Assembly: GCA_020444905.1 (NCBI GenBank)
Contig: JAGRHQ010000003.1
Location: 1 to 48,436 of the forward strand
DNA length: 48,436 nucleotides
Origin: Candidatus Competibacteraceae bacterium
GTDB lineage: Bacteria > Pseudomonadota > Gammaproteobacteria > Competibacterales > Competibacteraceae
Direction: 5' to 3'
How positions within the stretch are numbered: the stretch's first letter is position 1; every line of letters starts with the position of its first letter. Under the pieces are notes generated by a model. The model had not been told where the DNA came from, ran no database searches, and saw nothing but the letters and a program-made list of their open reading frames with translations. The translations under genes and the position numbers were made by a program. This document shows, piece by piece, positions 1 through 8,359 of the stretch.

Positions 1-332
1 TCATTACCGGCGATCCAGGGCCAATCCCAGTGCCGCGTTGTGAACCGACGCCGCTCGATGGCGTGGATGTGTTGACCGCGCCCGCCGCCGGAGTGCTGGT
101 CTATCGCAAACAGTTGGGTGATGCTGTGGCGGCGGGCGAAGTGGTCGCGGAATGGGTCGATCTGCTGGGCAATCCTCCTGGCATGGCGCGGATGCCGATT
201 TGTAGCGCTACTCATGGCCGACTGTTTGCCCGCATGACCGAACGATTGGCGCGACCAGGGCAGAAGATTTGCAAAGTTGCCGGAGCCGAATCGCTAAGTC
301 ACCGGCAGGCGGGCAAGTTGCTGGAAGATTGA
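1..332 (+). CDS. Succinylglutamate desuccinylase/aspartoacylase-family (M14-like) deacylase, C-terminal part
   Basis: This is the 3' end of a gene that starts left of the window; the frame is open from base 3 and stops with TGA at 330-332. The visible part resembles the C-terminal beta domain of zinc-dependent M14-like deacylases related to succinylglutamate desuccinylase and aspartoacylase. Its recognisable elements are a GDPGP stretch, PLDGVDVLTAPAAGVLVYRK, VAAGEVVAEWVD and a final LFARMTERLARPGQKICKVAG. The catalytic zinc-binding residues lie in the missing N-terminal part, so substrate and activity cannot be judged. A decayed copy of the same region lies at 2829-3222. The family call rests on recalled similarity of the C-terminal domain. 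Confidence 0.7.
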   Translation, partial: ITGDPGPIPVPRCEPTPLDGVDVLTAPAAGVLVYRKQLGDAVAAGEVVAEWVDLLGNPPGMARMPICSATHGRLFARMTERLARPGQKICKVAGAESLSHRQAGKLLED

Positions 333-429
333 GAAGTTTTGCAAAAGTTCCCCTCTTCCACAGGAGAGGAGAGTTGTTAATGGCGTTTTCAATGACCACA
401 CACCCTGCTCTGCTTGGTAACCATTCAGT

Positions 430-518
430 CCCCCCCTTTGGCAAAGGGGGGTGAGGGGGGATTTTGGCTCCGTCGCCCGTGCGGAATCCCCCCCGGCCCC
501 CCTTTTTCAAAGGGGGGG
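430..518. repeat. Inverted pair of GC-rich palindromic repeats (CCCCCCTTTG family)
   Basis: Two copies of one short element face each other. Copy 1 (about 430-465) reads CCCCCCTTTG, a one-base centre, CAAAGGGGGG, then a second G-run and ATTTT. Copy 2 (about 484-518) is the same pattern on the other strand. Each copy is a strong hairpin, and the two together could form a longer one. Further copies occur at 36147-36184 and 46387-46420. The pair sits between the convergent ends of the deacylase fragment and the beta-helix gene, so it could also act as a bidirectional transcription stop. Translated, it yields Pro/Gly-rich peptides that make spurious reading frames here. Confidence 0.85.
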
Positions 519-542
519 AGGTGAACGCTTACCTCTGCTTGT

Positions 543-2465
543 TCAGAAGCCTAATGCTTGCATGAAGGAGGCAAATTCGGGTACGAAGAGGAAGTCGCCC
601 ATCGCCTGATCGCGACCATAACCATTCGCCAGTCGGTTCAACCAGAAATCCATCCCACCCTGGTCTGGTTCCCGCTGGAAGAAGGTGAAATACAGGTTGG
701 TGATGAATTCTTCATCCGTGGTGTTTCTTGCCAAATATTCGTCGCTAAAGAAAAAGAAGTTGGCCATTTGCCGGAACACAGGCTTGACATCTTTCCCTTG
801 CGCCTGTTTCTCGGCAATAAGCGCTTGCCAAAAAGCTAGTCCATCCGGTTCAGGGCTACGGCGTAAAATGGACTCGTAGTAGTGCGTGATCAGGGTAGTG
901 GCGGGATCGGCAGCGCCTACTTCCACCGCGCCGATGTCCACGATGCTATTCACGATGCGCGGGCCATAGCCGCGTTGGTCGGTGATAACTGTTTCGGGTA
1001 CGAGCAGGTTATCGCCCGCGTCAATCGCCGGGCTACCTGCGACTGGAAGATGGGTCTGGGTCGGGCCGCCATTGTCCGCGAGAGGACCAATCGCCGTGCT
1101 GGCTGGGCCAGGGAGAATAAGATCACTGTTGATGGGATTGGCGTTCGCCAACCCTGGACTGCCGTTCTCACCGAACAGATTGTGGCCCAGGGACGTGAAA
1201 GGGCCATCGTTACGATAAACGTCCTTACCGATGTTCGCCGTGTTGCCAGCGATCAAGTTGTTGCCGAGTGTTAAGGAACCACTGAAGTTCACAATACCAC
1301 CGCCGCTGTTTACAGCCGAATTACCGGACAGCGTGCTATTAGTGATCGTCAAGGGAGCTTCGCCGTTCGCAATACCACCGCCATTATCTGCTGCCGAATT
1401 ACCGGACAACGTGCTGTTGGTGACTGTCAGAGTAGCCCTGTAGTTATTAATGCCACCCCCTCCCTGAGTAGTCGCCGAATTGCCGGACAAGGTGCTGTTA
1501 CTGATCGCCAAGGTCGTCGTATTATTCGAAATACCACCACCACCTTCCATGGCTGAATTGTCGGACAGCGTGCTGTTACTGATGGTGAAGATCAGGTTGG
1601 CGTTAAAGCTCTCGCTATAGCTACTAATGCCACCGCCATAGACTCCCGCCGAATTGCCGGACAGTGTGCTATTCCTGATCACCAAACTCCCATTGGTGTT
1701 TGTAATACCCCCGCCGTCGTTCGCCGCTGAATTACCAGACAGCGTGCTATTGATAATGGTCGTCAAGTTGGCGTTCAAGTTTTCGCTCCAGCTACTGATG
1801 CCGCCTCCCCAAGCGCCTGCCGAATTGCCAGACAGCGTACTGTCACTCACTGTCAGGGTCCCTTTGGTATTCACAACACCACCGCCGTCGTTTATAGCCG
1901 AATTGTTGGCTAGCGTACTGTGGGTGATCGTTAAAATGCCGTCGTTAGCAATACCTCCACCCCAGGCAGCCGAATTACTGGACAATACACTGTTGTCCAC
2001 GTTCAGCGTTCCTGTACCGGTGTTGTAAATAGCACCCCCATTGCCCTCATTCCAGGCACTGGACTGAATCGTACTGTTGCTGAGAGTCAGCGTTCCGTGG
2101 TTATCAATCCCACCATTCTGGAGCTGCAGACCCGAGAGCGTAGCGGTCACGCCACTGTTGATCGTGAAAATCCGCTGGGCATTGTTGCCATTGATGACCA
2201 AGCTTTCCCCAGGCCCTTGAATATCAAGATTGTCGGTAATGATGAAGCCGCCACTGGTTTGCAGGGCGCCGTTGATGCCGGCTTGAAATATGACGGTATC
2301 ATCAGTGGTTGTGGCGTTATTGGCGTCAATGATGGCCTGTCGCAACGAGCCAACACCATTGTCATTGGTATTGGTGACGGTAAAAATTGCTGCGTTTGCA
2401 GGTTCATTAACAAATAAAAACAATACCATATAAAAGATTAAGGAAGGCAGTTTCTGACTGTGCAT
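543..2465 (-). CDS. Secreted right-handed beta-helix (Pmp-like repeat) protein with C-terminal DUF4214 domain
   Basis: A 640-residue protein. The ATG at 2465 is chosen because GGAG lies 8 bases upstream and a typical signal peptide follows, ending near NEPANA; an upstream TTG would only add 15 residues. After the signal comes a FTVTNTNDNGVGSLRQAI segment, typical of the N-terminus of bacterial surface beta-helix proteins. Nine or ten repeats of the form NSTLSGNSA...GGGI follow (about residues 115-390), resembling polymorphic outer-membrane-protein repeats that stack into a beta-helix. The last ~110 residues match DUF4214 (ESILRRSPEPDGLAFW; FFQREPDQGGMDFW), a domain of surface and exported proteins. 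Probable role is at the cell surface or in adhesion. No transport partner is adjacent. Confidence 0.85.
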   Translation of the reverse strand: MHSQKLPSLIFYMVLFLFVNEPANAAIFTVTNTNDNGVGSLRQAIIDANNATTTDDTVIFQAGINGALQTSGGFIITDNLDIQGPGESLVINGNNAQRIFTINSGVTATLSGLQLQNGGIDNHGTLTLSNSTIQSSAWNEGNGGAIYNTGTGTLNVDNSVLSSNSAAWGGGIANDGILTITHSTLANNSAINDGGGVVNTKGTLTVSDSTLSGNSAGAWGGGISSWSENLNANLTTIINSTLSGNSAANDGGGITNTNGSLVIRNSTLSGNSAGVYGGGISSYSESFNANLIFTISNSTLSDNSAMEGGGGISNNTTTLAISNSTLSGNSATTQGGGGINNYRATLTVTNSTLSGNSAADNGGGIANGEAPLTITNSTLSGNSAVNSGGGIVNFSGSLTLGNNLIAGNTANIGKDVYRNDGPFTSLGHNLFGENGSPGLANANPINSDLILPGPASTAIGPLADNGGPTQTHLPVAGSPAIDAGDNLLVPETVITDQRGYGPRIVNSIVDIGAVEVGAADPATTLITHYYESILRRSPEPDGLAFWQALIAEKQAQGKDVKPVFRQMANFFFFSDEYLARNTTDEEFITNLYFTFFQREPDQGGMDFWLNRLANGYGRDQAMGDFLFVPEFASFMQALGF

Positions 2466-2828
2466 TGTTTGATCTCCAAGGCATGTTGAAATTAGTCTCA
2501 GACGAAACAACTTTTATAAATAGTTCACTTAATCGTGGTATTCAAGTGACAATCCCTAATATTTTTATATAACACTGTATTTTTTATTGACAAAAAATCT
2601 ATCCAACAGACCTTATTTTTATCTAAAAACCATTAGATAAATATTAGATACAAATAAAAGGCGAATCCCAACCAATTGAGTAAACCATAACTACTACCAA
2701 ATACCGATATATAGGAGTCCGCTTGCGGGCGATAAGCTATTGAATCGTTGGCAAGCCAGTTCCTACAAAAACACAACTTTTTTTGAGAAACGGTATACAT
2801 TTGCAAGACGTAATTATTGGTACAGTTT
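2466..2828. other. AT-rich intergenic region
   Basis: This stretch separates the beta-helix gene from the deacylase remnant. It is markedly more AT-rich than the surrounding coding DNA, most strongly from about 2510 to 2700. Apart from the candidate promoter at 2566-2593 I see no gene, RNA or clear terminator. The composition suggests acquired or decaying DNA. Confidence 0.6.
2566..2593 (-). promoter_or_regulatory. Candidate sigma-70-type promoter of the beta-helix gene
   Basis: On the minus strand TTGTCA (2593-2588) is followed after 16 bases by TATATA (2571-2566), about 100 bases upstream of the chosen start at 2465. The surrounding DNA is very AT-rich, so chance matches are likely. Confidence 0.3.
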
Positions 2829-3222
2829 GCTAGACGCGGAACTGGGCGCAGAAGTCGTGTTGCTGGAGGAGAATCCAGGTGGCGAACCGTTCGACGAAGC
2901 CTGTGCTGACCTGTGGTGGAAACTGCGCGAAGCATTGCCAGCACATGAGGATGTAATACCGCTGGCCTGCTTTGCGACCACGGTTGAATTGCGTGCTTAA
3001 GAGGATGTTAATGATAAATATGCGACGGCTGGGCTGATGCAACGGCGTTGCTACGTTTCCTGCAACGGCGCGGCGCCATTACCGGCGATCCCGGCGCTGT
3101 CCTGGAACCGCGTTGTGAACTGACGCCGCTCGATGGCGTGGATGCATTGACCACGCCCGCCGCCGGGGTGCTGGTCTATCGCAAACAACAGTTGGGCGAT
3201 GCTGTGGCGACGGGCGAGTAGC
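2829..3222 (+). pseudogene. Decayed copy of the M14-like deacylase 3' region
   Basis: Translation from about 2829 gives family-typical sequence (LLDAELGAEVVLLEENPGG, PFDEACADLWWKLREALP, PLACFATTVELR) that breaks at a TAA at 2998-3000. Homology then resumes in another frame from about 3040 (ALLRFLQRRGAITGDPG, PLDGVDALTTPAAGVLVYRK) and stops at TAG 3220-3222, where the left-edge copy continues. Bases 3077-3215 align closely with bases 2-140, including CATTACCGGCGATCC and GATGGCGTGGATG, with a three-base insertion. The 5' half of the gene is absent and replaced by the AT-rich region. The lesions are one stop, one frameshift, a premature end and 5' loss. It is best read as the remains of a tandem paralogue, not a working gene. 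Confidence 0.85.
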
Positions 3223-3231
3223 CGGTCATGA

Positions 3232-5163
3232 TTAAGCCAGTTTAAAGAACCCTAACAATCCCTGAAGCTCCACTGCCTGATCGCGTAAGGATTGACAGGC
3301 GGCGGACGCTTCCTCGACCAAAGCGGCATTTTGCTGGGTTACTTGTTCCATTTGCAAAACAGCCGTATTGACTTGTTCTATACCAGATGCTTGTTCCTGG
3401 CTGGCTACGGTGATTTCGGCGACAATGGCGCCGGCTTTTTTGACCGCAATAACAATTTCCTGAAGGGTGTGACCTGCGCGTTCGACGAACGTGTTCCCAT
3501 CTTCCACTTTAGCAACACTATCGGTAATCAGGCTTTTGATCTCCTTAGCCGCATCAGCGCTGCGTTGCGCAAGCTTGCGGACTTCAGCAGCCACGACAGC
3601 AAAACCGCGACCTTGCTCGCCAGCGCGAGCGGCTTCAACCGCCGCATTCAAGGCCAGCAAGTTAGTCTGAAATGCGATCTCGTCAATCACGCCAATGATG
3701 TTGACGATCTTACGGCTGCTGATATGGATAGCGTTCATAGCAGTGACAACCTGGTCAACTACCTGCCTGCCCTGTTCCGCCTGTGAACGAGCCTCCGCTA
3801 CTACTTGATTAGCTTGCCCGGCATTGTCAGCGCTTTGCCTCACGGTTGCAAGGAGTTCTTCCATACTCGCAGCGGTTTCTTCCAAGGCGGCTGCCTCCTC
3901 TGAAGTTCGCTGGGCCAGGTCTTCCTTGCCTTGAGACATTTCGCAACTGCCGTTCTCAACGATCTCTGCTGCTTCCTTGATCTTTCTTAGTACTTTTATT
4001 AATGCTTCCTGAGTAACAGCCAGCGATTCCAACAATTGACTCACTTCATCGGCGCCTGTGATATTAATCTTGCTGTCCAGTTGACCTACTGCAATGGCCC
4101 TAGCGACCGTTTCGGCCTGCCGTAACGACTTTACGATAGTGCGGACAATACTATAGGCCAGACCTAACGCCACAAATACACAGAATAAAACTCCTGCTAA
4201 AATTTGATATTTTCTTGCACTCAACGCCGTAACCCGTTGTTGCAACAATTCCATAAGTCCTGGGCTGGCTATATCGTAGAGGTTGAATCCAGCAACAATA
4301 GCGCGGGTGCCAGCGTCAAAAACTTCACCTGCGCTAAGAGAGGTATCGACCTGTTGTTCGCCGTTCACAATATGTTGCTCTACAAGAGCAAGAAAATCAT
4401 GAGTAGACGTAATGAAAGATTCCTGCTGGCTGCCCAAAATCGGTTGAAGCGCTGGATTATATTTGAACGCCTGATCCAGACTGTTCTGTACACCTTCTTG
4501 CATGATTTGAGAACGGGCGATTAATTTTGAAAGCTGTGTTCTTTCACGATCGGCCATTTGACCGCGCGCCACAATACCTGCCGATAGTCCCCGTAGTTGG
4601 CCCATATCCTCGACGATTATGAGTAGCCCATTGATGACGCAATCCATCAGGAAATAACTGTCGGGTTCAGGATCCAGGATCAGATTGGAATTCACGCCAA
4701 CTTGCAGCGTCAAATCAATTAACTGTTTAATCAATGCCGTATGTCGTGCAAAGCTTTCCTTGGCGGGCAGACTGAAAGCGTCAGTATGAAATTTCTGCCA
4801 TTCCGCCTTAATGCTTTGCCATTGATCTGTGCTGTTCAACAGGACGCCGTATTTTGCGTCAACCGCATCTATCAATTCGATATCATTTGTAATTTGATTC
4901 TGTTTAGCAAGAATTTTCTCTCGAAATGAGGCGTCGCCATTCAGATAGGCATTACTCATACCACGGTGCTCAGCCGTATGCTGCAATAATTCACGTACTG
5001 TTTGTATGTACTCTACCCCTTGAGTTTCCTTGTGAGTAAACCGGATGGCAATATTCATCTCTGTGACCAGCAGGTAGGCCAGCAAAAAAATAGGGATGCT
5101 AAGCACCAATCCAATAATCGCCAGTTTTTTCCAGATTCTTATGTTCTTAAAAAGGTTTGCCAT
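3232..5163 (-). CDS. Methyl-accepting chemotaxis protein with NIT-like sensor domain
   Basis: A 643-residue transmembrane chemoreceptor. The ATG at 5163 has GAGG 9 bases upstream; a TTG five codons earlier is less likely. Order: membrane segment about residues 14-33; a long periplasmic helical region resembling nitrate/nitrite-sensing NIT domains ([31 protein letters not shown]); second membrane segment about 323-342; a HAMP linker; and a cytoplasmic signalling domain with the conserved hairpin tip [38 protein letters not shown]. It should relay a periplasmic ligand signal to CheA/CheW. No che genes are in the window. The ligand is unknown, and NIT membership is inferred from pattern, not shown. 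Confidence 0.9.
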   Translation of the reverse strand: MANLFKNIRIWKKLAIIGLVLSIPIFLLAYLLVTEMNIAIRFTHKETQGVEYIQTVRELLQHTAEHRGMSNAYLNGDASFREKILAKQNQITNDIELIDAVDAKYGVLLNSTDQWQSIKAEWQKFHTDAFSLPAKESFARHTALIKQLIDLTLQVGVNSNLILDPEPDSYFLMDCVINGLLIIVEDMGQLRGLSAGIVARGQMADRERTQLSKLIARSQIMQEGVQNSLDQAFKYNPALQPILGSQQESFITSTHDFLALVEQHIVNGEQQVDTSLSAGEVFDAGTRAIVAGFNLYDIASPGLMELLQQRVTALSARKYQILAGVLFCVFVALGLAYSIVRTIVKSLRQAETVARAIAVGQLDSKINITGADEVSQLLESLAVTQEALIKVLRKIKEAAEIVENGSCEMSQGKEDLAQRTSEEAAALEETAASMEELLATVRQSADNAGQANQVVAEARSQAEQGRQVVDQVVTAMNAIHISSRKIVNIIGVIDEIAFQTNLLALNAAVEAARAGEQGRGFAVVAAEVRKLAQRSADAAKEIKSLITDSVAKVEDGNTFVERAGHTLQEIVIAVKKAGAIVAEITVASQEQASGIEQVNTAVLQMEQVTQQNAALVEEASAACQSLRDQAVELQGLLGFFKLA

Positions 5164-5594
5164 GCTAGAAATCCTCAAAATATGTACAAAAGTTAATCTA
5201 TCGATTTAGCCTGTTTGCGAGCGATGCTTGGGTTATTACCTGCAAGCAGACTTTGCATAAAGTATTCCATCTATAGTTTATTTATTAATTATTTTTATAT
5301 TCAAATAGATAAAATAAAAAACAAATGACAGCGTGTGCAGTAGCTCAAGATAATGTTTCAATATGAAATGCTATTCAGGTCACTTATTTCATTTTGAAAC
5401 ATGAACAATTTATAGCCCGAAAAGGACTCTCATGACACAAGTGAGTCTGATCGAACGGTATCATTGTAAAAATAGACATATATAAGTTATAAAGAACAAT
5501 TGAATTCAGACGAGTTGATTTGTTTTCTTATTTCCATTATATTGAAAATATAAAATTCTAATCTGACCCAATTGTTCCGGAGTACACCCACCCC
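5164..5594. other. AT-rich divergent intergenic region upstream of the ars operon
   Basis: About 430 bases lie between the divergently transcribed chemoreceptor and acr3. I see no credible gene. The region is AT-rich (notably 5270-5330) and holds the two dyads listed at 5356-5399. A weaker interrupted repeat, GACTC at 5425-5429 and GAGTC at 5443-5447, is also present. Promoters for both flanking genes should lie here. Confidence 0.6.
5356..5399. promoter_or_regulatory. Two tandem TTTCA-N3-TGAAA dyads, candidate operators
   Basis: TTTCA-ATA-TGAAA lies at 5356-5368 and TTTCA-TTT-TGAAA at 5387-5399. Both have perfect 5-base arms and a 3-base centre. Their starts are 31 bases apart, close to three helical turns, and as larger arms (GTTTCA..., ...TGAAAC) they are also inverted relative to each other. 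The arrangement fits paired binding of a dimeric regulator. The target could be the ars operon (start 5595) or the chemoreceptor (start 5163). The regulator is unknown. Confidence 0.4.
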
Positions 5595-6692
5595 ATGAGC
5601 GCAGCGTGTGAAATCAACGTCAAAGTAGCGGAAGACTTGCAACTGGGATTTTTCGAGCGTTATCTGACCCTGTGGGTCACGCTTTGTATTGTTGCCGGCA
5701 TCGTCCTGGGGCATTTTCTACCCAAAATGTTCCAGGCCATCGGCGGGCTGGAAATCGCCCAGGTTAATCTGCTGGTGGCGGTGCTGATCTGGCTGATGAT
5801 CATTCCGATGCTGATCAAAATCGACTTTTCCGCGTTGTGCGAGGTCGGCCAGTACTGGCGGGGGATCGGCGTCACCCTGTTCATTAACTGGGGCGTCAAG
5901 CCGTTCTCAATGGCGTTATTAGGTTGGTTGTTCGTCGGCGGTTTGTTTGCGCCGCTGCTGCCGGCGGAGCAGATCGAATCCTATATCGCGGGATTGATCC
6001 TGCTGGCGGCTGCGCCCTGCACCGCAATGGTGTTCGTCTGGAGCAACCTGACCCAAGGCGAACCGCATTTCACGCTAACTCAGGTGGCGTTGAACGATGT
6101 GATCATGGTGTTCGCTTTCGGCCCGATCGTGGCGTTGCTGCTGGGCTTGACCTCGATTGTCGTACCTTGGGAAACGCTGTTTCTATCCGTCGTGCTGTAC
6201 ATCATGATTCCCCTGATCATCGCTCAGGCGGTGCGCAGCGTCGTGCTGAAATCTCAAGGTACAGCAGGATTGGCGCGATTGCTGGACATCCTGGGGCCAA
6301 CCTCACTGGTCGCGTTGTTGACGACGCTGGTGCTGCTGTTCGGTTTCCAGGGCGAGCAAATCGTGGCGCAGCCACTGGTGATTCTGTTGCTGGCGATTCC
6401 GATTCTGCTCCAAGTATTTCTTAATTCGGGACTGGCCTACTGGCTGAATCGCAAGGTCGGGTCGCCGCATTGCGTGGCGGGACCGTCGGCGCTGATCGGC
6501 GCGAGCAACTTCTTCGAGTTAGCGGTAGCGGCGGCCATTGCATTATTCGGCTTCAATTCCGGTGCGGCGCTGGCGACGGTAGTGGGCGTCCTGATCGAAG
6601 TGCCGGTGATGCTGCTGGTGGCCAACCTAGTCAATCGCAGTCGCGGCTGGTATGAACAAGGGAGCAATGTTCTTGCTGCACGAACCCTTTAA
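5595..6692 (+). CDS. acr3: ACR3-family arsenite efflux permease
   Basis: A 365-residue integral membrane protein of the ACR3 (bile acid/Na+ symporter superfamily) type, exporting arsenite across the inner membrane, usually by exchange with protons. About ten hydrophobic segments are evident. The diagnostic segment AAPCTAMVFVWSNL contains Cys142, matching the conserved essential cysteine of ACR3 proteins. Length is typical of bacterial Acr3. A weak GGAG lies about 12 bases before the ATG. It is the first gene of a four-gene set with the permease, thioredoxin-like protein and arsenate reductase. No ArsR regulator gene is present on either side within the window. Confidence 0.93.
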   Translation: MSAACEINVKVAEDLQLGFFERYLTLWVTLCIVAGIVLGHFLPKMFQAIGGLEIAQVNLLVAVLIWLMIIPMLIKIDFSALCEVGQYWRGIGVTLFINWGVKPFSMALLGWLFVGGLFAPLLPAEQIESYIAGLILLAAAPCTAMVFVWSNLTQGEPHFTLTQVALNDVIMVFAFGPIVALLLGLTSIVVPWETLFLSVVLYIMIPLIIAQAVRSVVLKSQGTAGLARLLDILGPTSLVALLTTLVLLFGFQGEQIVAQPLVILLLAIPILLQVFLNSGLAYWLNRKVGSPHCVAGPSALIGASNFFELAVAAAIALFGFNSGAALATVVGVLIEVPVMLLVANLVNRSRGWYEQGSNVLAARTL

Positions 6693-6719
6693 ATCGTGAG
6701 AAGCTTTACGGATCATTCC

Positions 6720-8108
6720 ATGAAAACTCCCATCCCCTCCCCCATGCCGGTTGATGCCTGTGAGCGCACGCTGAGTCGGCTATGCACACTCGCGCGGAAG
6801 AACCCCACTGAAATGAAATGGCTGGCCGGCATGCTGGCCCTGTTCCTGGCGGCGTTCTTCATGCCTGCGGGTGCGGCGCGCTTTGATAATGCCGTTCTCG
6901 AAGGATTGGCCCTGCTGAAATGGTACGCCCGTGAGCATGTGATCCTGTGTCTGGTTCCAGCGTTCTTTATCGCCGGGGCTATCGCCGTGTTCATCAGCCA
7001 GAGCGCTGTGATGAAATACCTGGGTCCCGCTGCCCGCAAGACGTCCGCCTATGGGGTGGCTTCAGTATCAGGTTCGATTCTGGCGGTCTGCTCCTGTACG
7101 GTGCTGCCGCTGTTTGGCGGCATCTACCGGCGCGGCGCGGGACTGGGACCGGCCATTGCCTTTCTCTATTCCGGGCCGGCGATCAATGTGTTGGCCATTG
7201 TCCTGACAGCGCGCATATTGGGCATGGAGCTCGGCGTAGCGCGGGCGATTGGCGCTATCGTTTTTGCCCTGGTGATCGGACTGATCATGCACTGGATTTA
7301 CCGCCGCGAGGAGCTGGCGCGAGCGACGGCGTCCAAGGGGTTCACTCTGGATGAACAGGACAGTCGGCCATTGGGCGAGACCACAACTTTTTTCGCCCTG
7401 ATGATCGCGGTGCTTGTGTTCGCCAATTGGGCGCCGGCCCGCGCTGAAGACAGCGCCGTTTGGCATACGATTTTTGCCTGGAAATGGCCGCTGACCGCCC
7501 TGAGCGGAGCCGGTCTGGCAGTCCTGCTGATCGGGCGCTGGCAGTGGGACTGGCGACCGTTGGCGGTGACCGGCGCAGTGGTTACCGGGCTGGCGATTTT
7601 CGCCCCCCAACATCCGGAACTGGCTTTTGCCGCCGGACTATTGGGCTTGACCCTGGCCGTCACCCTGCGTCCAGATGAAGGTGAGGAATGGCTGAGTCAA
7701 ACCTGGGGATTCGCCAAGTTGATCCTGCCCCTGTTGCTGGCCGGCGTGTTGCTGGCCGGATTTTTGTTAGGCCGACCGGGTCATGAAGGCGTCATTCCTT
7801 CAGCGTGGGTCAGCGCGCTGGTTGGCGGCAATTCCCTGCTGGCCAATCTGTTAGCCGCGTTTTTGGGCGCACTCATGTACTTCGCCACGTTGACCGAAAT
7901 TCCCATCGTTCAGGGTCTGTTGGGCGCAGGTATGGGTAAAGGGCCGGCCCTAGCCCTGTTGCTGGCGGGGCCGGCGTTGTCCCTGCCGAACATGCTGGTC
8001 ATCCGCAGCATTCTCGGTACGCAAAAGACCCTGGTTTATTGCGCGCTGGTCGTGGTCATGGCGACCTGCTCCGGCGTGATATTTGGCGTGTTCTATTCAT
8101 ACAACTGA
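6720..8108 (+). CDS. Permease of the ArsP/YraQ-like (DUF318) family
   Basis: A polytopic membrane protein of about 462 residues. ATG 6720 is chosen for a GGA 7 bases upstream; a GTG at 6696, just after the acr3 stop, is possible. The family shows two related membrane halves, and both signature regions are visible: CSCTVLPLFGGIYRRGAGLG with GPAINVLAIVLTARILG in the first half, and TLTEIPIVQGLLGAGMGKG with GPALSLPNMLVIRSILG in the second. Members named ArsP export trivalent organoarsenicals, but the wider family is functionally broad. Its place between acr3 and arsC supports a role in arsenic handling, and the paired Cys near the first signature could bind metalloid. The exact substrate is inferred. 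Confidence 0.85.
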   Translation: MKTPIPSPMPVDACERTLSRLCTLARKNPTEMKWLAGMLALFLAAFFMPAGAARFDNAVLEGLALLKWYAREHVILCLVPAFFIAGAIAVFISQSAVMKYLGPAARKTSAYGVASVSGSILAVCSCTVLPLFGGIYRRGAGLGPAIAFLYSGPAINVLAIVLTARILGMELGVARAIGAIVFALVIGLIMHWIYRREELARATASKGFTLDEQDSRPLGETTTFFALMIAVLVFANWAPARAEDSAVWHTIFAWKWPLTALSGAGLAVLLIGRWQWDWRPLAVTGAVVTGLAIFAPQHPELAFAAGLLGLTLAVTLRPDEGEEWLSQTWGFAKLILPLLLAGVLLAGFLLGRPGHEGVIPSAWVSALVGGNSLLANLLAAFLGALMYFATLTEIPIVQGLLGAGMGKGPALALLLAGPALSLPNMLVIRSILGTQKTLVYCALVVVMATCSGVIFGVFYSYN

Positions 8109-8120
8109 GGAGTAAGGTTC

Positions 8121-8357
8121 ATGATGAAATTGCAAATTCTCGGCAAAGGTTGTTCCAAATGCCTCACGCTCGGCGAACATGCAGCGAGCGCGGCCCAAGC
8201 GCTGGGACTGGACTATGAGATGGAAAAGGTCACCGACATGAACGCTATTATCGACGCCGGGGTGATGACCACGCCGGCGCTGGCGGTGAATGGCGAAATC
8301 AAGAGCGCCGGCAAAGTGTTATCGGTGGAGGAAATCAAAAAGCTGTTGAGCGCCTGA
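8121..8357 (+). CDS. Small thioredoxin-fold protein (Thioredoxin_3 type)
   Basis: A 78-residue single-domain redox protein. The CSKC active-site pair (residues 11-14) follows the first beta strand (MKLQILGKG), and a cis-proline is seen in TTPALAVNG (Pro52). These small proteins often accompany ArsP/DUF318 permeases. Here it lies 12 bases after the permease and 2 bases before arsC. An obvious role is to supply electrons to the arsenate reductase or keep permease cysteines reduced; both are inferences from context. GAGGAG-like purines precede the start (GAGGAGTAAGG), giving a strong ribosome site. Confidence 0.88.
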   Translation: MMKLQILGKGCSKCLTLGEHAASAAQALGLDYEMEKVTDMNAIIDAGVMTTPALAVNGEIKSAGKVLSVEEIKKLLSA

Positions 8358-8359
8358 CG

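Noticed and set aside
208-510. A 100-residue minus-strand reading frame across the left repeats
   Set aside because: It overlaps the deacylase end and is largely repeat-derived; no homology or ribosome site.
1280-2060. Regular repeats that might suggest a CRISPR array
   Set aside because: The period and translation show they are codons of the NSTLSGNSA protein repeats, with no constant repeat and unique spacer pattern.
882-2413. Long plus-strand frames opposite the beta-helix gene
   Set aside because: They mirror the repetitive codon pattern of the minus-strand gene and have no start signals or family features.
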